A DNA stretch of 32,042 nt, from NCBI GenBank assembly GCA_937919915.1, contig CALFOL010000804.1, positions 1 through 32,042 on the forward strand. Direction: 5' to 3'. The stretch comes from an uncultured Planctomycetaceae bacterium (GTDB lineage Bacteria; Planctomycetota; Planctomycetia; Planctomycetales; Planctomycetaceae). Below, piece after piece: positions 1-9,765 of this stretch; the first letter of the stretch is position 1; each line of letters opens with the position of its first letter. Both the position numbers and the translations under genes were made by a program. The notes under the pieces were generated by a model. It saw nothing but the letters and a program-made list of their open reading frames with translations. It was not told where the DNA came from and searched no databases.

Positions 1-1
1 A

Positions 2-1258
2 CTCTGGCTGCTGCGCAAAGACGCGTCTCAAGCGTTACTTTGGGTTGTTCCGGTGTTGGCACTGTTGTGTGCGGTACCTGCGGTGTGGCTGGGCGGTCAT
101 TCGCGCAGCGTGGCGCCCCCGACCGCAATTCAGCAACAGGTCGCGTCCGTGGTGAATGGTCAAAACACCCTGTCAGCCGATGGTGTCGCTTCGGTGTTTT
201 ATCCGGAACCGCAGCGTCTAGACGTCAGATTGGAAGATTTTTCACTGATGACGCCCATCAGTGCTTCGACGGGAAACTCACCCCAACGGATGGTCTGGAC
301 CGATGCCGGTGAGTCACACTGGGATAACCTCGAGCAGGCCGCCGGGATTCGAAACTACCGCATTCGATCCTTGAATCGGTTGCAGCAGCCTGGTCGGGTG
401 ACGCTGACTCTGAATGAGCATGGGGTGATCGGACGCATCGAGGGCGATGACGTGAAACAGCCTGCCGATATGATTTTGGCAGGGACTGCTATCGAACGCA
501 TGTCCGTGCGAATGAACGACGATGGCAGCTTTCAGGGTACATCGGACGATCTGCTGGCCGCATCAGAATTTGTGACAGGGACGTTGCTGTCAGATACTCA
601 GAAGCAACGTTCTGCTGTTTATAATGAGCTGTTCCAGACCGCCGCTCTGGATGTTGCTTATCCCCGTTCTCTGACGTTGTTCTACTGGTCGGATCTGAAT
701 CTGAGCTCCATTCGGATTGGCGATGACACGACGCGACAGGCGGGATCGAGATTGTTTATTCAGGAGGTGAATCTGCAACCTCCGCCTAGTGGCCGTGAAT
801 TGTGGATTCCTCCTGCGCTGCTGCCGTTTAAGACTGTGAAAGACGAGTCCGGTGGACTCAGCGGTGCCTTCAGCAATCCCAGTCGAAAGTGGCAGGAACG
901 AGAAAATGCTCTGGCCACTTTGCTGGAATTTGATGTGCCGGATGTTTGTGAGCCGTTTGATGCGACTGGAGGCACGTTGACGATTCGTCTCAACGCTGGC
1001 TCACGCCCCGTGACAATCAGCATGGGGCCGCGTGATTCGCCTGTGTTGCTGGAAGAACTGTCCAGCCCTGCTGGACTGTACACGTTGCCCCTGAGTGCAG
1101 AGCATTTGGCTTCGATTCAAAAGTCCGGCGTCGTCTATCTTCGACTGGACGTCGGGAAAACGATCCATGCGGAAGCTGACGAAGATTCTGTAGAGCGGGA
1201 CGACGGCTGGAAGGTTGAGCGGCTTATGCTGTCGCTGAAGGGTGTTCGAATTGAGTGA
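2..1258 (+). CDS. C-terminal part of an unrecognised membrane-anchored protein (5' partial)
   Basis: The frame is open from the first complete codon of the window to a TGA at 1256-1258, so the true start lies upstream; a GTG at 53 is only an internal possibility. The first ~35 codons hold a charged stretch (RKDAS) and then one hydrophobic segment, about positions 35-100, which I read as a membrane helix. About 375 residues follow that are rich in beta-type segments and have no catalytic motif I can recognise. The stop is 48 bp before an ABC ATPase gene on the same strand, so this protein is probably part of, or co-expressed with, that transporter. I do not recognise the family. An extracytoplasmic partner of the transporter is an inference from position only. 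Coding is well supported by the long frame and operon layout. Confidence 0.8.
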   Translation, partial: LWLLRKDASQALLWVVPVLALLCAVPAVWLGGHSRSVAPPTAIQQQVASVVNGQNTLSADGVASVFYPEPQRLDVRLEDFSLMTPISASTGNSPQRMVWTDAGESHWDNLEQAAGIRNYRIRSLNRLQQPGRVTLTLNEHGVIGRIEGDDVKQPADMILAGTAIERMSVRMNDDGSFQGTSDDLLAASEFVTGTLLSDTQKQRSAVYNELFQTAALDVAYPRSLTLFYWSDLNLSSIRIGDDTTRQAGSRLFIQEVNLQPPPSGRELWIPPALLPFKTVKDESGGLSGAFSNPSRKWQERENALATLLEFDVPDVCEPFDATGGTLTIRLNAGSRPVTISMGPRDSPVLLEELSSPAGLYTLPLSAEHLASIQKSGVVYLRLDVGKTIHAEADEDSVERDDGWKVERLMLSLKGVRIE

Positions 1259-1306
1259 TTGGTTCTGCGGGCTTTCCGCAGTTTCGCATAACGAAAAGGA
1301 AAATCC

Positions 1307-2311
1307 GTGAGTCGTGACTCAAGACCAGTTGTTGATATCAAAAATCTGACGAAGCGTTTCGGCGACTTTGTCGCGTTGGATGATCTGAATCTGACTCTGA
1401 ACAAGGGAGAGATTCTGGGTTTTATCGGTCCCAATGGGGCGGGCAAGACCACCGCGATTCGCGTGCTGGTCGGGTTGACTCGGCCGACTTCCGGGACGGC
1501 TCATATTGCGGGCGTCGACTGTGCTCGGGAGGCTCAGAAGGTCCGGCGATTGATCGGCTATATGCCCGACAAATTCGGTTCGTACGACAACATGCGTGTC
1601 ACGGAGTATCTGGATTTCTTTGGCGCGGCGTATGGGATTTCGCAGAAGCAACGCCAGCTCCGTATCGCGGAAGTGCTGGAACTGACGAACGCCACATGGA
1701 TGAAAGACCGCTATGTCGAGAGCCTGAGCCACGGTATGCAGCAGCGTATCGGGATCGCTCGTACGCTGCTGCACAGCCCGGAAGTGTTGATTCTTGACGA
1801 ACCCGCGAATGGCCTGGATCCGCAGGCCAGAATTGAAATGCGGGAAATCCTGCTGCGACTGGCGGAAGAGGGGCGAACGCTGATCGTGACCAGCCACATT
1901 CTTCCTGAGCTCTCACGGATTTGTGACCGCATTGCAATTCTTGCTGGCGGACAACTGAAGGCTTGTGGGACGTTGACGGAAGTTAGTCGTCAACTTTCGC
2001 CTCGACGGACAATGGAAGTCGAACTGCTGGACCCAGCCAGCGTACTGCCGGTGGCGGAACAGATTCGTGGAGCTTTGGAGCAGGACTGCGAAGTCACGCC
2101 TTCCGAATCGGAAGGCGCTGTGCGGTTTCGGACGGCCGCCGCGGATGACAAGCTGTCGTGTTTGTTGGAGCAACTGGTTCAGAGCGGACAGCGAATTTCA
2201 CAGTTTCGGGAAGTTGCTGGTGACCTTGAAGATATCTTTATGAGCGTCACGCAGCAGGCCCAGGCGTCTGCCGAAGATGCTGCGACATCTGTTGCGGAGG
2301 ATCAGGCATGA
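1307..2311 (+). CDS. ABC transporter ATP-binding protein (ABC-2 type export system)
   Basis: A 334-residue ATPase that would power the membrane partner encoded directly downstream. Visible motifs are Walker A GPNGAGKTT (residues 41-49), signature LSHGMQQR (140-147), Walker B LILDEP (161-166), D-loop NGLD (168-171) and the switch His in SHI (about 197). The usual Q-loop glutamine is an aspartate here (GYMPD, residue 88). Residues after ~225 form a C-terminal extension typical of ABC-2 exporters of the CcmA/NatA kind. The start is GTG at 1307, with AAGGA at 1296-1300 six bases upstream. The stop overlaps the permease start by four bases (ATGA), so translation is likely coupled. The substrate cannot be told from sequence. 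Confidence 0.96.
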   Translation: MSRDSRPVVDIKNLTKRFGDFVALDDLNLTLNKGEILGFIGPNGAGKTTAIRVLVGLTRPTSGTAHIAGVDCAREAQKVRRLIGYMPDKFGSYDNMRVTEYLDFFGAAYGISQKQRQLRIAEVLELTNATWMKDRYVESLSHGMQQRIGIARTLLHSPEVLILDEPANGLDPQARIEMREILLRLAEEGRTLIVTSHILPELSRICDRIAILAGGQLKACGTLTEVSRQLSPRRTMEVELLDPASVLPVAEQIRGALEQDCEVTPSESEGAVRFRTAAADDKLSCLLEQLVQSGQRISQFREVAGDLEDIFMSVTQQAQASAEDAATSVAEDQA

Positions 2312-3975
2312 ACGGCAGTCTTGCAATTGTACGGCGCGAGTTGCCGGGTTTGTTGCGGATGAAACGCACCGTGTGGGTGTTTGTGCTGGTCGCGTTTGCC
2401 TTTTCCGTTGTCGTCCTGCTGAAGTGGCCGACGTCAGGGACGGCAGATCTGAGCGGAACACAGGCACGAGCCGTTTTTCGGGGGCTCGCGTATTCGATGT
2501 TCGCTGTGGTTGTGTTCGTGGTGCCCGCGTTTCCGGCAACGGGTTTGATTCGCGAAGTCCGCCACCACACGATGGAACTTCTGCTGAACTCTCCACTGGC
2601 ACGCTCCGAAATATTCGCGGGAAAATTCATCGCGCTGGCTGGGTTCGCTGTGTTATTGTTGGTCGTCACTTTGCCGTCCATGGCGTGCTGTTATGCGATG
2701 GGGGCCATTTCGCCAACGGCGGACGTGTTGGCGCTGTACGCATTACTGGCTGTGATTTGTGCCGAGCTCATTGTACTGGGACTACTGGTCGGCACCTTGG
2801 CACGTACACCGGAAGCGGGCTTGCGCTGGGCGTTTGGTGCGACGTTCTGTTTGACGGTTGTCGTGCTGATTCCGCATTTGTTTCTGCAGGGAGGCGACAG
2901 TAATTACGCGTCAATCGCCGAAAAACTGCGACAGCTGTCACCGATTCCTGCATTGATGCAACTTGTTGGTGACGCGTCTCCCGCCGCCACTGGGGCGATT
3001 GAGTCTGTAGATCTGATGTGGTCCTATATTGTATCTGCCGCGATCTTTGTCATTGTTGGCAGTATTGTTTGTGTTCAGCGAATGAACTATTCCCTGATGG
3101 ACCGCTCTCGCGCACAGGGTTTGATGACAGACGATCGATCAGGGTCACATCGTGCCGCGCGGCGCTTGTTGTATCTGGTTGACCCGCAGAAAAGAAAGTC
3201 GGGGATTCCCTGGTATTTGAATCCGCTGATGGTCAAGGAATTTCGTAGTCGACAGTTCGGCCGCTTACATTGGTTGCTGCGAATGATCTCGGCCTGTGCC
3301 GTGATGTCTTTGTTACTGTCGCTGGCGACAACGATGGGAACGCTGGACTGGGGTGTGGAAAAAGTCGGCGGCATTATGATTGTCGCTCAGATTGGGCTCA
3401 TCATCGCGCTCACACCGGGTCTTTCCGGTGCCATGATCGCCGGGGAAATTGAAAGCGGTGGCTGGAATTTGCTGCGGACGACCCCGCTGAGCGTACATCG
3501 CGTATTGTCCGGAAAACTACTCAGCGTCTGTATCACTCTGTTGCTTGTGCTTTGCGCTTCTTTGCCGGGTTATGGCATCATCATGGTGATTAAACCGGTG
3601 CTGCAGGCTCAGGTTATTCAGGTGATCATTTCGTTGCTGCTGACTGCGTTAGTCGCCATGCTTGTGAGTGCCGCTGTGAGCAGTTTTTGTCGCTCAACGG
3701 CTGTTGCCACAACGATTGCGTATGGTGTCCTTGTCGCCTTGTATGGCGGTTCGATGCTGGTTTGGATCAACCGGGATTCTCCGTTCAGTTATTCGTTTGT
3801 GGAGAAGGCTTTGTCTGTTAATGCGATGGCCGGTGCATTGCATGCGATGGGTGTGCAGGGTTTTGAGACTTACGATGGCTTACTGCGGACCACCTGGATG
3901 GTCTCCGGAGTCATGTGTGCCGTGCTGTTGTTGTTGCTATATGTTCGAACCTGGAGACTCTGGCAACCGGACTAA
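2308..3975 (+). CDS. ABC-2 type transporter permease with internally duplicated membrane domain
   Basis: A 555-residue polytopic membrane protein that pairs with the ATPase upstream. I count about twelve hydrophobic segments in two blocks of six (roughly residues 22-256 and 325-546), separated by a charged cytoplasmic linker (about 260-320). Each block contains a similar stretch: an acidic residue, an amphipathic helix, then a Pro-Leu turn before the next helix (EVRHHTMELLLNSPL at 83-97 and GEIESGGWNLLRTTPL at 379-394). This suggests two fused ABC-2 units, so one polypeptide could supply both halves of the pore. The ATG at 2308 has GGAGG at 2296-2300 and overlaps the ATPase stop. Exported substrate unknown. 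Confidence 0.93.
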   Translation: MNGSLAIVRRELPGLLRMKRTVWVFVLVAFAFSVVVLLKWPTSGTADLSGTQARAVFRGLAYSMFAVVVFVVPAFPATGLIREVRHHTMELLLNSPLARSEIFAGKFIALAGFAVLLLVVTLPSMACCYAMGAISPTADVLALYALLAVICAELIVLGLLVGTLARTPEAGLRWAFGATFCLTVVVLIPHLFLQGGDSNYASIAEKLRQLSPIPALMQLVGDASPAATGAIESVDLMWSYIVSAAIFVIVGSIVCVQRMNYSLMDRSRAQGLMTDDRSGSHRAARRLLYLVDPQKRKSGIPWYLNPLMVKEFRSRQFGRLHWLLRMISACAVMSLLLSLATTMGTLDWGVEKVGGIMIVAQIGLIIALTPGLSGAMIAGEIESGGWNLLRTTPLSVHRVLSGKLLSVCITLLLVLCASLPGYGIIMVIKPVLQAQVIQVIISLLLTALVAMLVSAAVSSFCRSTAVATTIAYGVLVALYGGSMLVWINRDSPFSYSFVEKALSVNAMAGALHAMGVQGFETYDGLLRTTWMVSGVMCAVLLLLLYVRTWRLWQPD

Positions 3976-4057
3976 GATTTTCCGACCGCTGCTGCCGTAC
4001 CTTATTTTCTCGAAGCCACTGTTTCATTGTTGGCCCTGTTTGTATTGGTCTTGCCGG

Positions 4058-5848
4058 ATGAACAACATCCTCAATCTGTCGCGAGTGATTGCGGCGTTCT
4101 GTTTTTTCCTGCCGTGGTGTAGTTCTTCCGCGGCTCAGGAGCTTGACTATCAGGGTGAAGTGAAGTTCTCCGGGATTGTTCGCTTCAATGACTTGCCCAG
4201 GCGTATGTACCTTGAACCGGAACTCAAACTTCCGGCAGACGAGTACTATCTTGAAGATTCGATGGCCGAATTTTTGAAGAGAATTCTACGTTCGGCGCCG
4301 GATAATGAGATGCTGGTCGAAGCGATTCGTTCTCTGAAGCGAGTGCAGTTGGAAGAGCATGCTGACGTTGCGGATGTCGGCGCGGACCTGCAGAAGTATC
4401 TGACGGAAAACAAGAACCGTCAGGTGCAGCAGGCGTGCGCGTCGACTTTGGCGGCGATCGGGAATGCGGAATTTGCGACTGTAGTGGCAGAGTGCTGTGT
4501 GCCACGTTACGAATCGCTTTGCCTGGAAGTTGAGCCTGACTTTGTCCGTTGGGGCGGTGCTGCAATGAAGGCAACGTGGCTCGATCGGATCGAGCACCCG
4601 GACGCTTTTTCCAGCCCCTTACTTGCATTGGCCTGCGACGGTCTTGCCCAGTTGAACGAGAAGTCTGCGGTGCCAGCTCTTGAATCGCTGGTGACTAAAG
4701 TCTCCGTCCATGCGTCGGTTCGTCACGCGACGGCGGGCGCGCTGGGTCGCATCAATGGGACTCGAGCTGCAGAGATTGCTCAATCGCTGGCGAATCGTGC
4801 GGTTATTGATCGGCTATGTGCCTGCGCATTACTTGAGCATACGGAGTCGGATGTCGCACTGCAGCTGTTGTCAAAGTTGTGCGATGATGAATCAAATGCT
4901 GTGGCGTCACGGGGCTGGCAGATTCTGACGGAGCTCAAGCCATCGGTGTTGGTTAATCGGCTGGATCGCGGCCGGATGCATGCCGACGCGAACGTTCGTC
5001 TGGCTGTGATTCAGGTGCTTCATAAGTTACCCACTGTCGCGGGCTGCGACATACTGCATGCTATGACCGCAGACGTGCATATTGGCGTCCGCAATTCGGC
5101 TCGAAATGAACTGCGGACGGTCGCGTTGACGAATTCAGCCTTTAAGCAACAGATTCTTGACAACGCTGGTATGAGCGTCCGTAATACAAGTACTAACTGG
5201 CAGCAGTTGGAACAATTGCTGGTATTACTCGCAGAACTGCGGCATCGCGAATTGCAACCGGAATGCGTACGATTGCTGCAACACCCAAGGGCGGAGGTGT
5301 ATGTGACCGCCGCGTGGCTGCTGCACCTGATGCCCGATCCCGGATTGGCCGATGCGATTAACCTGACGACAACAGCGAGATTCGAAACGATCAATACCTA
5401 CGATAATTTGGCAGGAAACCTGCAGCTTACGTTTTTGTTTCAACATGCGGGATTGGTTCGGGCCGAATCGCTCCAACCGCTCTGCGAAAAACAATTCAGC
5501 AAAATTGGTGCTGCGGAAAAACGCGCGGCTGGTCTATGGGCCATCGGTAAAATTCACACCGATGACCCGGATCAGGTTTTGGTCGACAAGCTTGTGGAAC
5601 GGATTTTCGATGACAGTCTCTTTGCTCCGGAAGAATTTCGTGTGCGTCGCATGAGTGTCCTGGCACTTGCCTACATGAATGCACGTTCTACGGCTTCGGA
5701 ACTCAAGCGGGCTCGCGAAAAGTACGGTGTGCACTCGCTGCTCGGAGAAGCCGCGCGATGGGCGCTGGCTCAGTTGGTAGCGGAACAGTTTCCTCCGCTG
5801 GAATCGCCGCGGATCGAGATCGGGGGGTTTCCCTTCGGGCCGCTGTGA
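4058..5848 (+). CDS. Exported HEAT-repeat protein of unknown function
   Basis: 596 residues. The frame is open further upstream, but there it overlaps the permease gene. I place the start at ATG 4058 because a good Sec signal peptide begins there: a short polar end, a hydrophobic core IAAFCFFLPW, then SSSAAQ/E as a likely signal peptidase I site. No proper lipobox is visible. The mature part is an array of helical pairs with HEAT-like spacing, for example LACDGLAQLNEKSAVPALE and ATAGALGRINGTRAAE, the pattern of a solenoid scaffold for protein contacts. No enzymatic motif is seen. It lies 82 bp after the permease on the same strand and may be the last gene of that cluster. A periplasmic adaptor role is inference. 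Confidence 0.85.
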   Translation: MNNILNLSRVIAAFCFFLPWCSSSAAQELDYQGEVKFSGIVRFNDLPRRMYLEPELKLPADEYYLEDSMAEFLKRILRSAPDNEMLVEAIRSLKRVQLEEHADVADVGADLQKYLTENKNRQVQQACASTLAAIGNAEFATVVAECCVPRYESLCLEVEPDFVRWGGAAMKATWLDRIEHPDAFSSPLLALACDGLAQLNEKSAVPALESLVTKVSVHASVRHATAGALGRINGTRAAEIAQSLANRAVIDRLCACALLEHTESDVALQLLSKLCDDESNAVASRGWQILTELKPSVLVNRLDRGRMHADANVRLAVIQVLHKLPTVAGCDILHAMTADVHIGVRNSARNELRTVALTNSAFKQQILDNAGMSVRNTSTNWQQLEQLLVLLAELRHRELQPECVRLLQHPRAEVYVTAAWLLHLMPDPGLADAINLTTTARFETINTYDNLAGNLQLTFLFQHAGLVRAESLQPLCEKQFSKIGAAEKRAAGLWAIGKIHTDDPDQVLVDKLVERIFDDSLFAPEEFRVRRMSVLALAYMNARSTASELKRAREKYGVHSLLGEAARWALAQLVAEQFPPLESPRIEIGGFPFGPL

Positions 5849-5863
5849 GGCGGGTGTCCATCA

Positions 5864-5884
5864 GTCCGCAAGAAACCCGCGGAC
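5864..5884. terminator. Small GC-rich inverted repeat between convergent genes
   Basis: GTCCGC (5864-5869) and GCGGAC (5879-5884) form a perfect six-pair stem around a nine-base loop. It sits in the 60-bp gap between the HEAT-repeat gene and the convergent PQQ-like gene. There is no T-run on either side, so a terminator role is only suggested by position. Confidence 0.3.
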
Positions 5885-5908
5885 CGATGCGCCCATCCTG
5901 CTACTGGA

Positions 5909-7180
5909 TCAGCTACGTAAGTCGTAACACATCAGTACGTTTTGTTCTCGGAGATACAGCTTGCCACCAACAACCACCGGATGCGACCAGCTTTTGCCTT
6001 CCTGGTAATCCGGCATGAAGTGACCCTTTAGCTGGTAACTGTCCGGAGTTGCTACGATCGATGCCAGGTGCCCGGATTCGTAACGGAACAGCAGATGGTC
6101 GCCCACCATCGTGACGGCTGCCGATTTCTTACCGACGCCTCGAAGTTTTCCGCCCCAGACAATCTCACCGGAATCGATCTTCACGCAGGTGGGAAAGCCT
6201 TCGTTGTGCCCGTGTCCACAATAAATGTAATCGCCATCGCGAATCATGCCACCGTGATGGTTTTGCAGCGTGCCCGCGTCAAGGAAGTACTCTTCGTTGG
6301 CGTTCAGGTTTGAACCATTTTTGGTGATGTGCAGCAGGGCCGATCCTGTGCCATATCCCGACGAGCAAAAGACATAGTCGTCGATGATGACGGGTGTCGG
6401 AATATTTGCTGTGCCGTTGGCAACGCGAGCGTACGTCCACAGAATCGAACCGTCTTCGGCGTTCACACTGATCACTCCGCGACCGGTTAGGGTGACATAC
6501 TGCTTGATTCCGCCAGCGTGACTGATCACTACAGAAGAATAGCCAGCTCCGTCTTTGCCTTTGTCCGATTCGAACGACTTGCTGGCCCAGATCTGCTTGC
6601 CCGTCATACGATCAAGGGCCACGATGAGTGCGTCTTTGCCGCCGGGGGTGCAGATCACGCGGTCACCGTCGACCAGCGGAGATTCTGAGAATCCCCAGCC
6701 GCTCATCATCTTGCCATCCCATTCCTGGCTGAAGTTTTTTGCCCAAACCTTGCTGCCGTCGCCCCGCTTAAGGCAAACGATCTGTCCATCCGAAGTGACA
6801 ACATACAGATGCTGGTCCGTGACGGACGGCGTGCAGCGAGCTCCATCGTATCCATGCTTGGGAGCTTTGTCGGTCAAAGGCGTCGACCAGATTTCCGCAC
6901 CATCGCTGGCGTTTCGTGCGACGACCACCTGGGCCTCTTTTGTGTTTCCAGTCGTGTAAATCGTGTTGTCCACGATTGCCAGACTCGAATATCCAGAACC
7001 GACGCCATCAACTCGCCAAAGCATTTTCGGAGCGCCGTCAGTCCAGTCGAGATCCAGGCCGGTTTCGGTCGACTTTCCGTCTCGGTTCGGGCCGCGCCAT
7101 TGAGGCCAGTCGGCAGCGTTAACCGCCGTCGCAATGAGAAGGAGGGTGGAAATCACAGCTGCAACACGTAGGCTTGACAT
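5909..7180 (-). CDS. Secreted PQQ-like beta-propeller repeat protein
   Basis: 423 residues. A much longer antisense-type frame continues upstream across ispG, but the real start is the ATG at 7180-7178. A clear signal peptide follows there (hydrophobic core VISTLLLIATAV, cleavage after AVNA), and then the mature end ADWPQWRGPNRDG that is characteristic of planctomycete outer-compartment propellers. Blade repeats of the PQQ/YncE type recur as G-x-x-x-W segments (DGAEIW, DGSKVW, TGKQIW, DGSILW, SGEIVW at roughly residues 93-342). These give an eight-bladed or similar propeller. No haem-binding CxxCH or dehydrogenase residues stand out, so an enzymatic PQQ dehydrogenase role is not supported. 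It may bind ligand or protein. No Shine-Dalgarno is visible before the start. Confidence 0.93.
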   Translation of the reverse strand: MSSLRVAAVISTLLLIATAVNAADWPQWRGPNRDGKSTETGLDLDWTDGAPKMLWRVDGVGSGYSSLAIVDNTIYTTGNTKEAQVVVARNASDGAEIWSTPLTDKAPKHGYDGARCTPSVTDQHLYVVTSDGQIVCLKRGDGSKVWAKNFSQEWDGKMMSGWGFSESPLVDGDRVICTPGGKDALIVALDRMTGKQIWASKSFESDKGKDGAGYSSVVISHAGGIKQYVTLTGRGVISVNAEDGSILWTYARVANGTANIPTPVIIDDYVFCSSGYGTGSALLHITKNGSNLNANEEYFLDAGTLQNHHGGMIRDGDYIYCGHGHNEGFPTCVKIDSGEIVWGGKLRGVGKKSAAVTMVGDHLLFRYESGHLASIVATPDSYQLKGHFMPDYQEGKSWSHPVVVGGKLYLREQNVLMCYDLRS

Positions 7181-7594
7181 AACTGATGTCTCGGAGGGAA
7201 AAGTGTTCTGGGGATATCCGGCGAGGGAAGAATTTCGGCGGACGCGGACGGTAAAGTCTGAAAGCCGCTTCGGCAAGTCGCAGATCCCACCTTTGTTCGG
7301 CGGAATCGGTTGCATTACTGTGAAAAATGCGGTTTCAGGTAAGAATCGCGTCAAAATCTGGGTTGTTCCATCTCGCGGCTCGAAGATACTCCGCGTAGAT
7401 AGTGCAGGTCCAGAGGTTTGGCCCTTCTTTTTGACGTTACGAGGCGCCGTACAGCGGATTACGCTGCTGACTTGTGGCCGCGGGCACGCGTTTCGATCGA
7501 AGCAAGCCTGCTCCCGCGAGCGAGTACCGTTCACAACAATAAGTAATCTGCTCCAACGTAAGTGTTTTAACCGTCTTTCTCGTGGAAGTATGCA
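7181..7594. other. Gene-free divergent region between the PQQ-like gene and ispG
   Basis: About 414 bp separate two divergent starts and must hold promoters for both. A 154-codon plus-strand frame crosses it, but it overlaps the PQQ signal-peptide region and the ispG start, is arginine-rich and resembles no protein I know, so I leave it out. I see no convincing -35/-10 pair, repeat or RNA gene. Confidence 0.5.
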
Positions 7595-8743
7595 GTGACG
7601 ATCGAACGAAATCCAACTCGACTGGTCAAAATTGGCAGCATTGCGATCGGCAGCGGTTCGCCGATTGCCGTGCAGAGCATGACCGCCACCAGGACTCAGG
7701 ATATAGATAAAACGGTGTCGCAGATTCGTGATCTGGTCAATGCCGGAGCGGACGTGGTGCGGGTCGCCATCGACAGTCAAAAAGACGCCGAGGCCCTGAT
7801 TGAAATTCGCAGTCAGGTGGAAGGCAATCTGTCCGTTGACCTGCAGGAAAACTATCGACTGGCTGAAGTGATCGCTCCGTTTGTCGAAAAACTGCGTTAC
7901 AACCCAGGGCATCTGTATCATCACGAACGCGAAAAGCCGTGGGAAGATAAGGTCCGTTATCTTGCCGATGTTGCTCGCGACAATGATTGCGCGCTGCGAG
8001 TCGGTGTGAATTGTGGTTCCGTGGATCCGGCGATGAAGGCGAAGTACGCGGATGGCGATTCGATTTCTCCAATGCTCGAAAGCGCATGGGATCACTGTCA
8101 GCTGCTGGATGATTACGACTTCACGCGGTATTGCGTGTCGCTGAAGGATTCTGATCCACAGAAAGTGATCGAAGTTAACAAGCGGTTCGCAGAGAAGCGT
8201 CCGGACGTGCCGCTGCATCTTGGTGTGACGGAAGCCGGCATGCCTCCTGATGGGGTGATTAAGACTCGGATCGCGTTCGAGCAACTGATCAGTCGCGGCA
8301 TTGGTGACACCATCCGCGTTTCGTTGACAGTTGCGAACAATCGCAAGGCTGAGGAAATCGCAGCGGGGCGTCAAATCCTGGACGATATCGCCAATGGCCG
8401 CGTGCGTTCAGTGGTGGACTATGGCCTAAAGACACTGAACATCATCAGTTGCCCGAGCTGCTCACGTGTTGAAAACGAAGCGTTCATCGACCTGGCTGAG
8501 CAGGTTCGCGATATGACGGCTTATGCTCAGGATCATTCGCTGACGATCGCTGTTATGGGTTGTCGAGTCAACGGACCGGGTGAAACAGACGACGCAGATC
8601 TGGGCCTCTGGTGTGGCCCGACGCACGTTAACCTGAAAAAGGGCCCTGAGAGTATCGGTGCGTTCACCTACGACGAAATTCTGGCGAAGCTGAAGGCCGA
8701 ATTGGATGCTTTGATTGATCAGAAGTCGCAGGCTGCTGTTTAG
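7595..8743 (+). CDS. ispG: 4-hydroxy-3-methylbut-2-enyl diphosphate synthase (IspG/GcpE)
   Basis: 382 residues, close to the 372 of the E. coli enzyme. IspG converts methylerythritol 2,4-cyclodiphosphate to HMBPP in the penultimate step of the MEP isoprenoid pathway. It uses a [4Fe-4S] cluster and an external electron donor in the cytoplasm. The N-terminal TIM-barrel half begins with the family hallmark [14 protein letters not shown] (residues 23-36). The C-terminal half carries the cluster ligands Cys286 and Cys289 (SCPSCSR) and Cys323 ([10 protein letters not shown]), with the fourth ligand/catalytic Glu330. The start is GTG at 7595, with GGAAG at 7584-7588 six bases upstream. It is the short bacterial form without the plant-type inserted domain. 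It faces the SGNH hydrolase gene across a 30-bp gap and shows no operon partner. Confidence 0.97.
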   Translation: MTIERNPTRLVKIGSIAIGSGSPIAVQSMTATRTQDIDKTVSQIRDLVNAGADVVRVAIDSQKDAEALIEIRSQVEGNLSVDLQENYRLAEVIAPFVEKLRYNPGHLYHHEREKPWEDKVRYLADVARDNDCALRVGVNCGSVDPAMKAKYADGDSISPMLESAWDHCQLLDDYDFTRYCVSLKDSDPQKVIEVNKRFAEKRPDVPLHLGVTEAGMPPDGVIKTRIAFEQLISRGIGDTIRVSLTVANNRKAEEIAAGRQILDDIANGRVRSVVDYGLKTLNIISCPSCSRVENEAFIDLAEQVRDMTAYAQDHSLTIAVMGCRVNGPGETDDADLGLWCGPTHVNLKKGPESIGAFTYDEILAKLKAELDALIDQKSQAAV

Positions 8744-8773
8744 AATCGAACGGTTTTGGTTGTTTGCAAGCGA

Positions 8774-9502
8774 CTACTTCAATGCCTTTTCAATCGCAGC
8801 GACCGCCTGCTGTGCAAGTTCCTGAGACCCTGACGGCGAAAAGTGGACGTTCGCGGGAAGCTGAATTTTGTCCAGCTTCGTCATGCAGAACGCGTATTGG
8901 TCGTCGATCGCGATGCCATTTTCGTCCATGATCGTTTTGGCGATCGTGTTGTACTTCACTGAATCTCCGACGACTCGTCCTGCGCAACCTTCCGGCACGG
9001 GAGTTGTGGATCGCCAGATCAGTTTTGCTCCGGTTTTCTTCAGGCGAGCGACGAGTGCTTTGAGATTCTCTTCGTACTTGTCCGGTGGCACCTGTTGAGA
9101 GCTGCCGTCGGCATTGGGATCGGCTAGATTCTTGCCGTTTGGCCCCATGTATTTCAGATCGTGCAGTCCCCAGTTGAAGTGAATGACGTCCCATTTTCCG
9201 CCGCCCAGCCATTTGTCGATATCCGCAACGCCTCTTGATGTCGGGCCACAGTTCGTCAGTGGGCGGTGTACATTTGCCTTGCCCTGCAACAGCTTTCGCA
9301 CTGGGACGGTGTATCCAATAGAAATCGAATCGCCGATCAGCAGGACGCGCGGCAGGCCAGCGACGTCTTCCACTTTGGCCATCGCAGGATTTGGTTTTCT
9401 AACGGCTGGCTTTTTCTGTTTTTTGACTTCATCAGCAAAACTGGTGTTGGTCAGAGACAACGCGAGCAAGGTGGCAAGGAGCGGGATCGACTGATTCATC
9501 AA
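8774..9502 (-). CDS. Secreted SGNH/GDSL-family hydrolase
   Basis: 242 residues with a signal peptide ([16 protein letters not shown], cleavage probably after SFA at residue 23). SGNH fold blocks are visible: block I LIGDSIS with nucleophile Ser59; an NCG segment at 84-86 in the place of block II; FNWGLHD at 109-115 in the place of block III; and NVHFSPSG (218-225) with His220 as probable catalytic base. Such enzymes cleave acyl esters, often acetyl groups on polysaccharides, outside the cytoplasm. The FNWGLHD variant differs from the textbook GxND block and is common, as I recall, in planctomycete paralogues. Two ATG codons are adjacent at the start and either could be used. The real substrate cannot be read from sequence. 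Confidence 0.92.
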   Translation of the reverse strand: MMNQSIPLLATLLALSLTNTSFADEVKKQKKPAVRKPNPAMAKVEDVAGLPRVLLIGDSISIGYTVPVRKLLQGKANVHRPLTNCGPTSRGVADIDKWLGGGKWDVIHFNWGLHDLKYMGPNGKNLADPNADGSSQQVPPDKYEENLKALVARLKKTGAKLIWRSTTPVPEGCAGRVVGDSVKYNTIAKTIMDENGIAIDDQYAFCMTKLDKIQLPANVHFSPSGSQELAQQAVAAIEKALK

Positions 9503-9722
9503 AATGGACTTTCATTTCGGTTGGTTTGCAGTGATGACTCTTCGAATCCTAATGCGTATCCTGCCGTTCGTAAATCGTCTACGAGCCTGGAAGACCGGCA
9601 GTAATTGCTGATTGACTCGCGAAGTACGCCTGAGTACGCATGCATTGGCAGGTGGAGTGAATCTGAATCCGAGGTTCTGACGAAGTCAGTATTGGGACTT
9701 CCCAGCGTTCGATGTAGTTTGC

Positions 9723-9765
9723 TGATGTGCCCCAATCGTTTGATGTGCCCCAATCGTTTGATGTG
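9723..9765. repeat. 18-bp tandem direct repeat, 2.4 copies
   Basis: TGATGTGCCCCAATCGTT occurs at 9723-9740 and again without a gap at 9741-9758. A third partial copy (TGATGTG) runs to 9765. The array ends just before the AGGAG (9769-9773) of the downstream membrane-protein gene. Identical copies suggest a recent slippage duplication in the 5' region. Confidence 0.9.

Noticed and set aside
3704-4057. N-terminal extension of the HEAT-repeat protein overlapping the permease gene
   Set aside because: It is in another frame of the permease, Cys/Trp/Arg-rich, and a proper signal peptide begins at 4058.
7181-8374. The minus-strand frame that extends the PQQ-like protein to 821 residues across ispG
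   Set aside because: The first 398 codons are antisense to ispG and the divergent spacer and look non-coding. A signal peptide and mature propeller start sit exactly at 7180.
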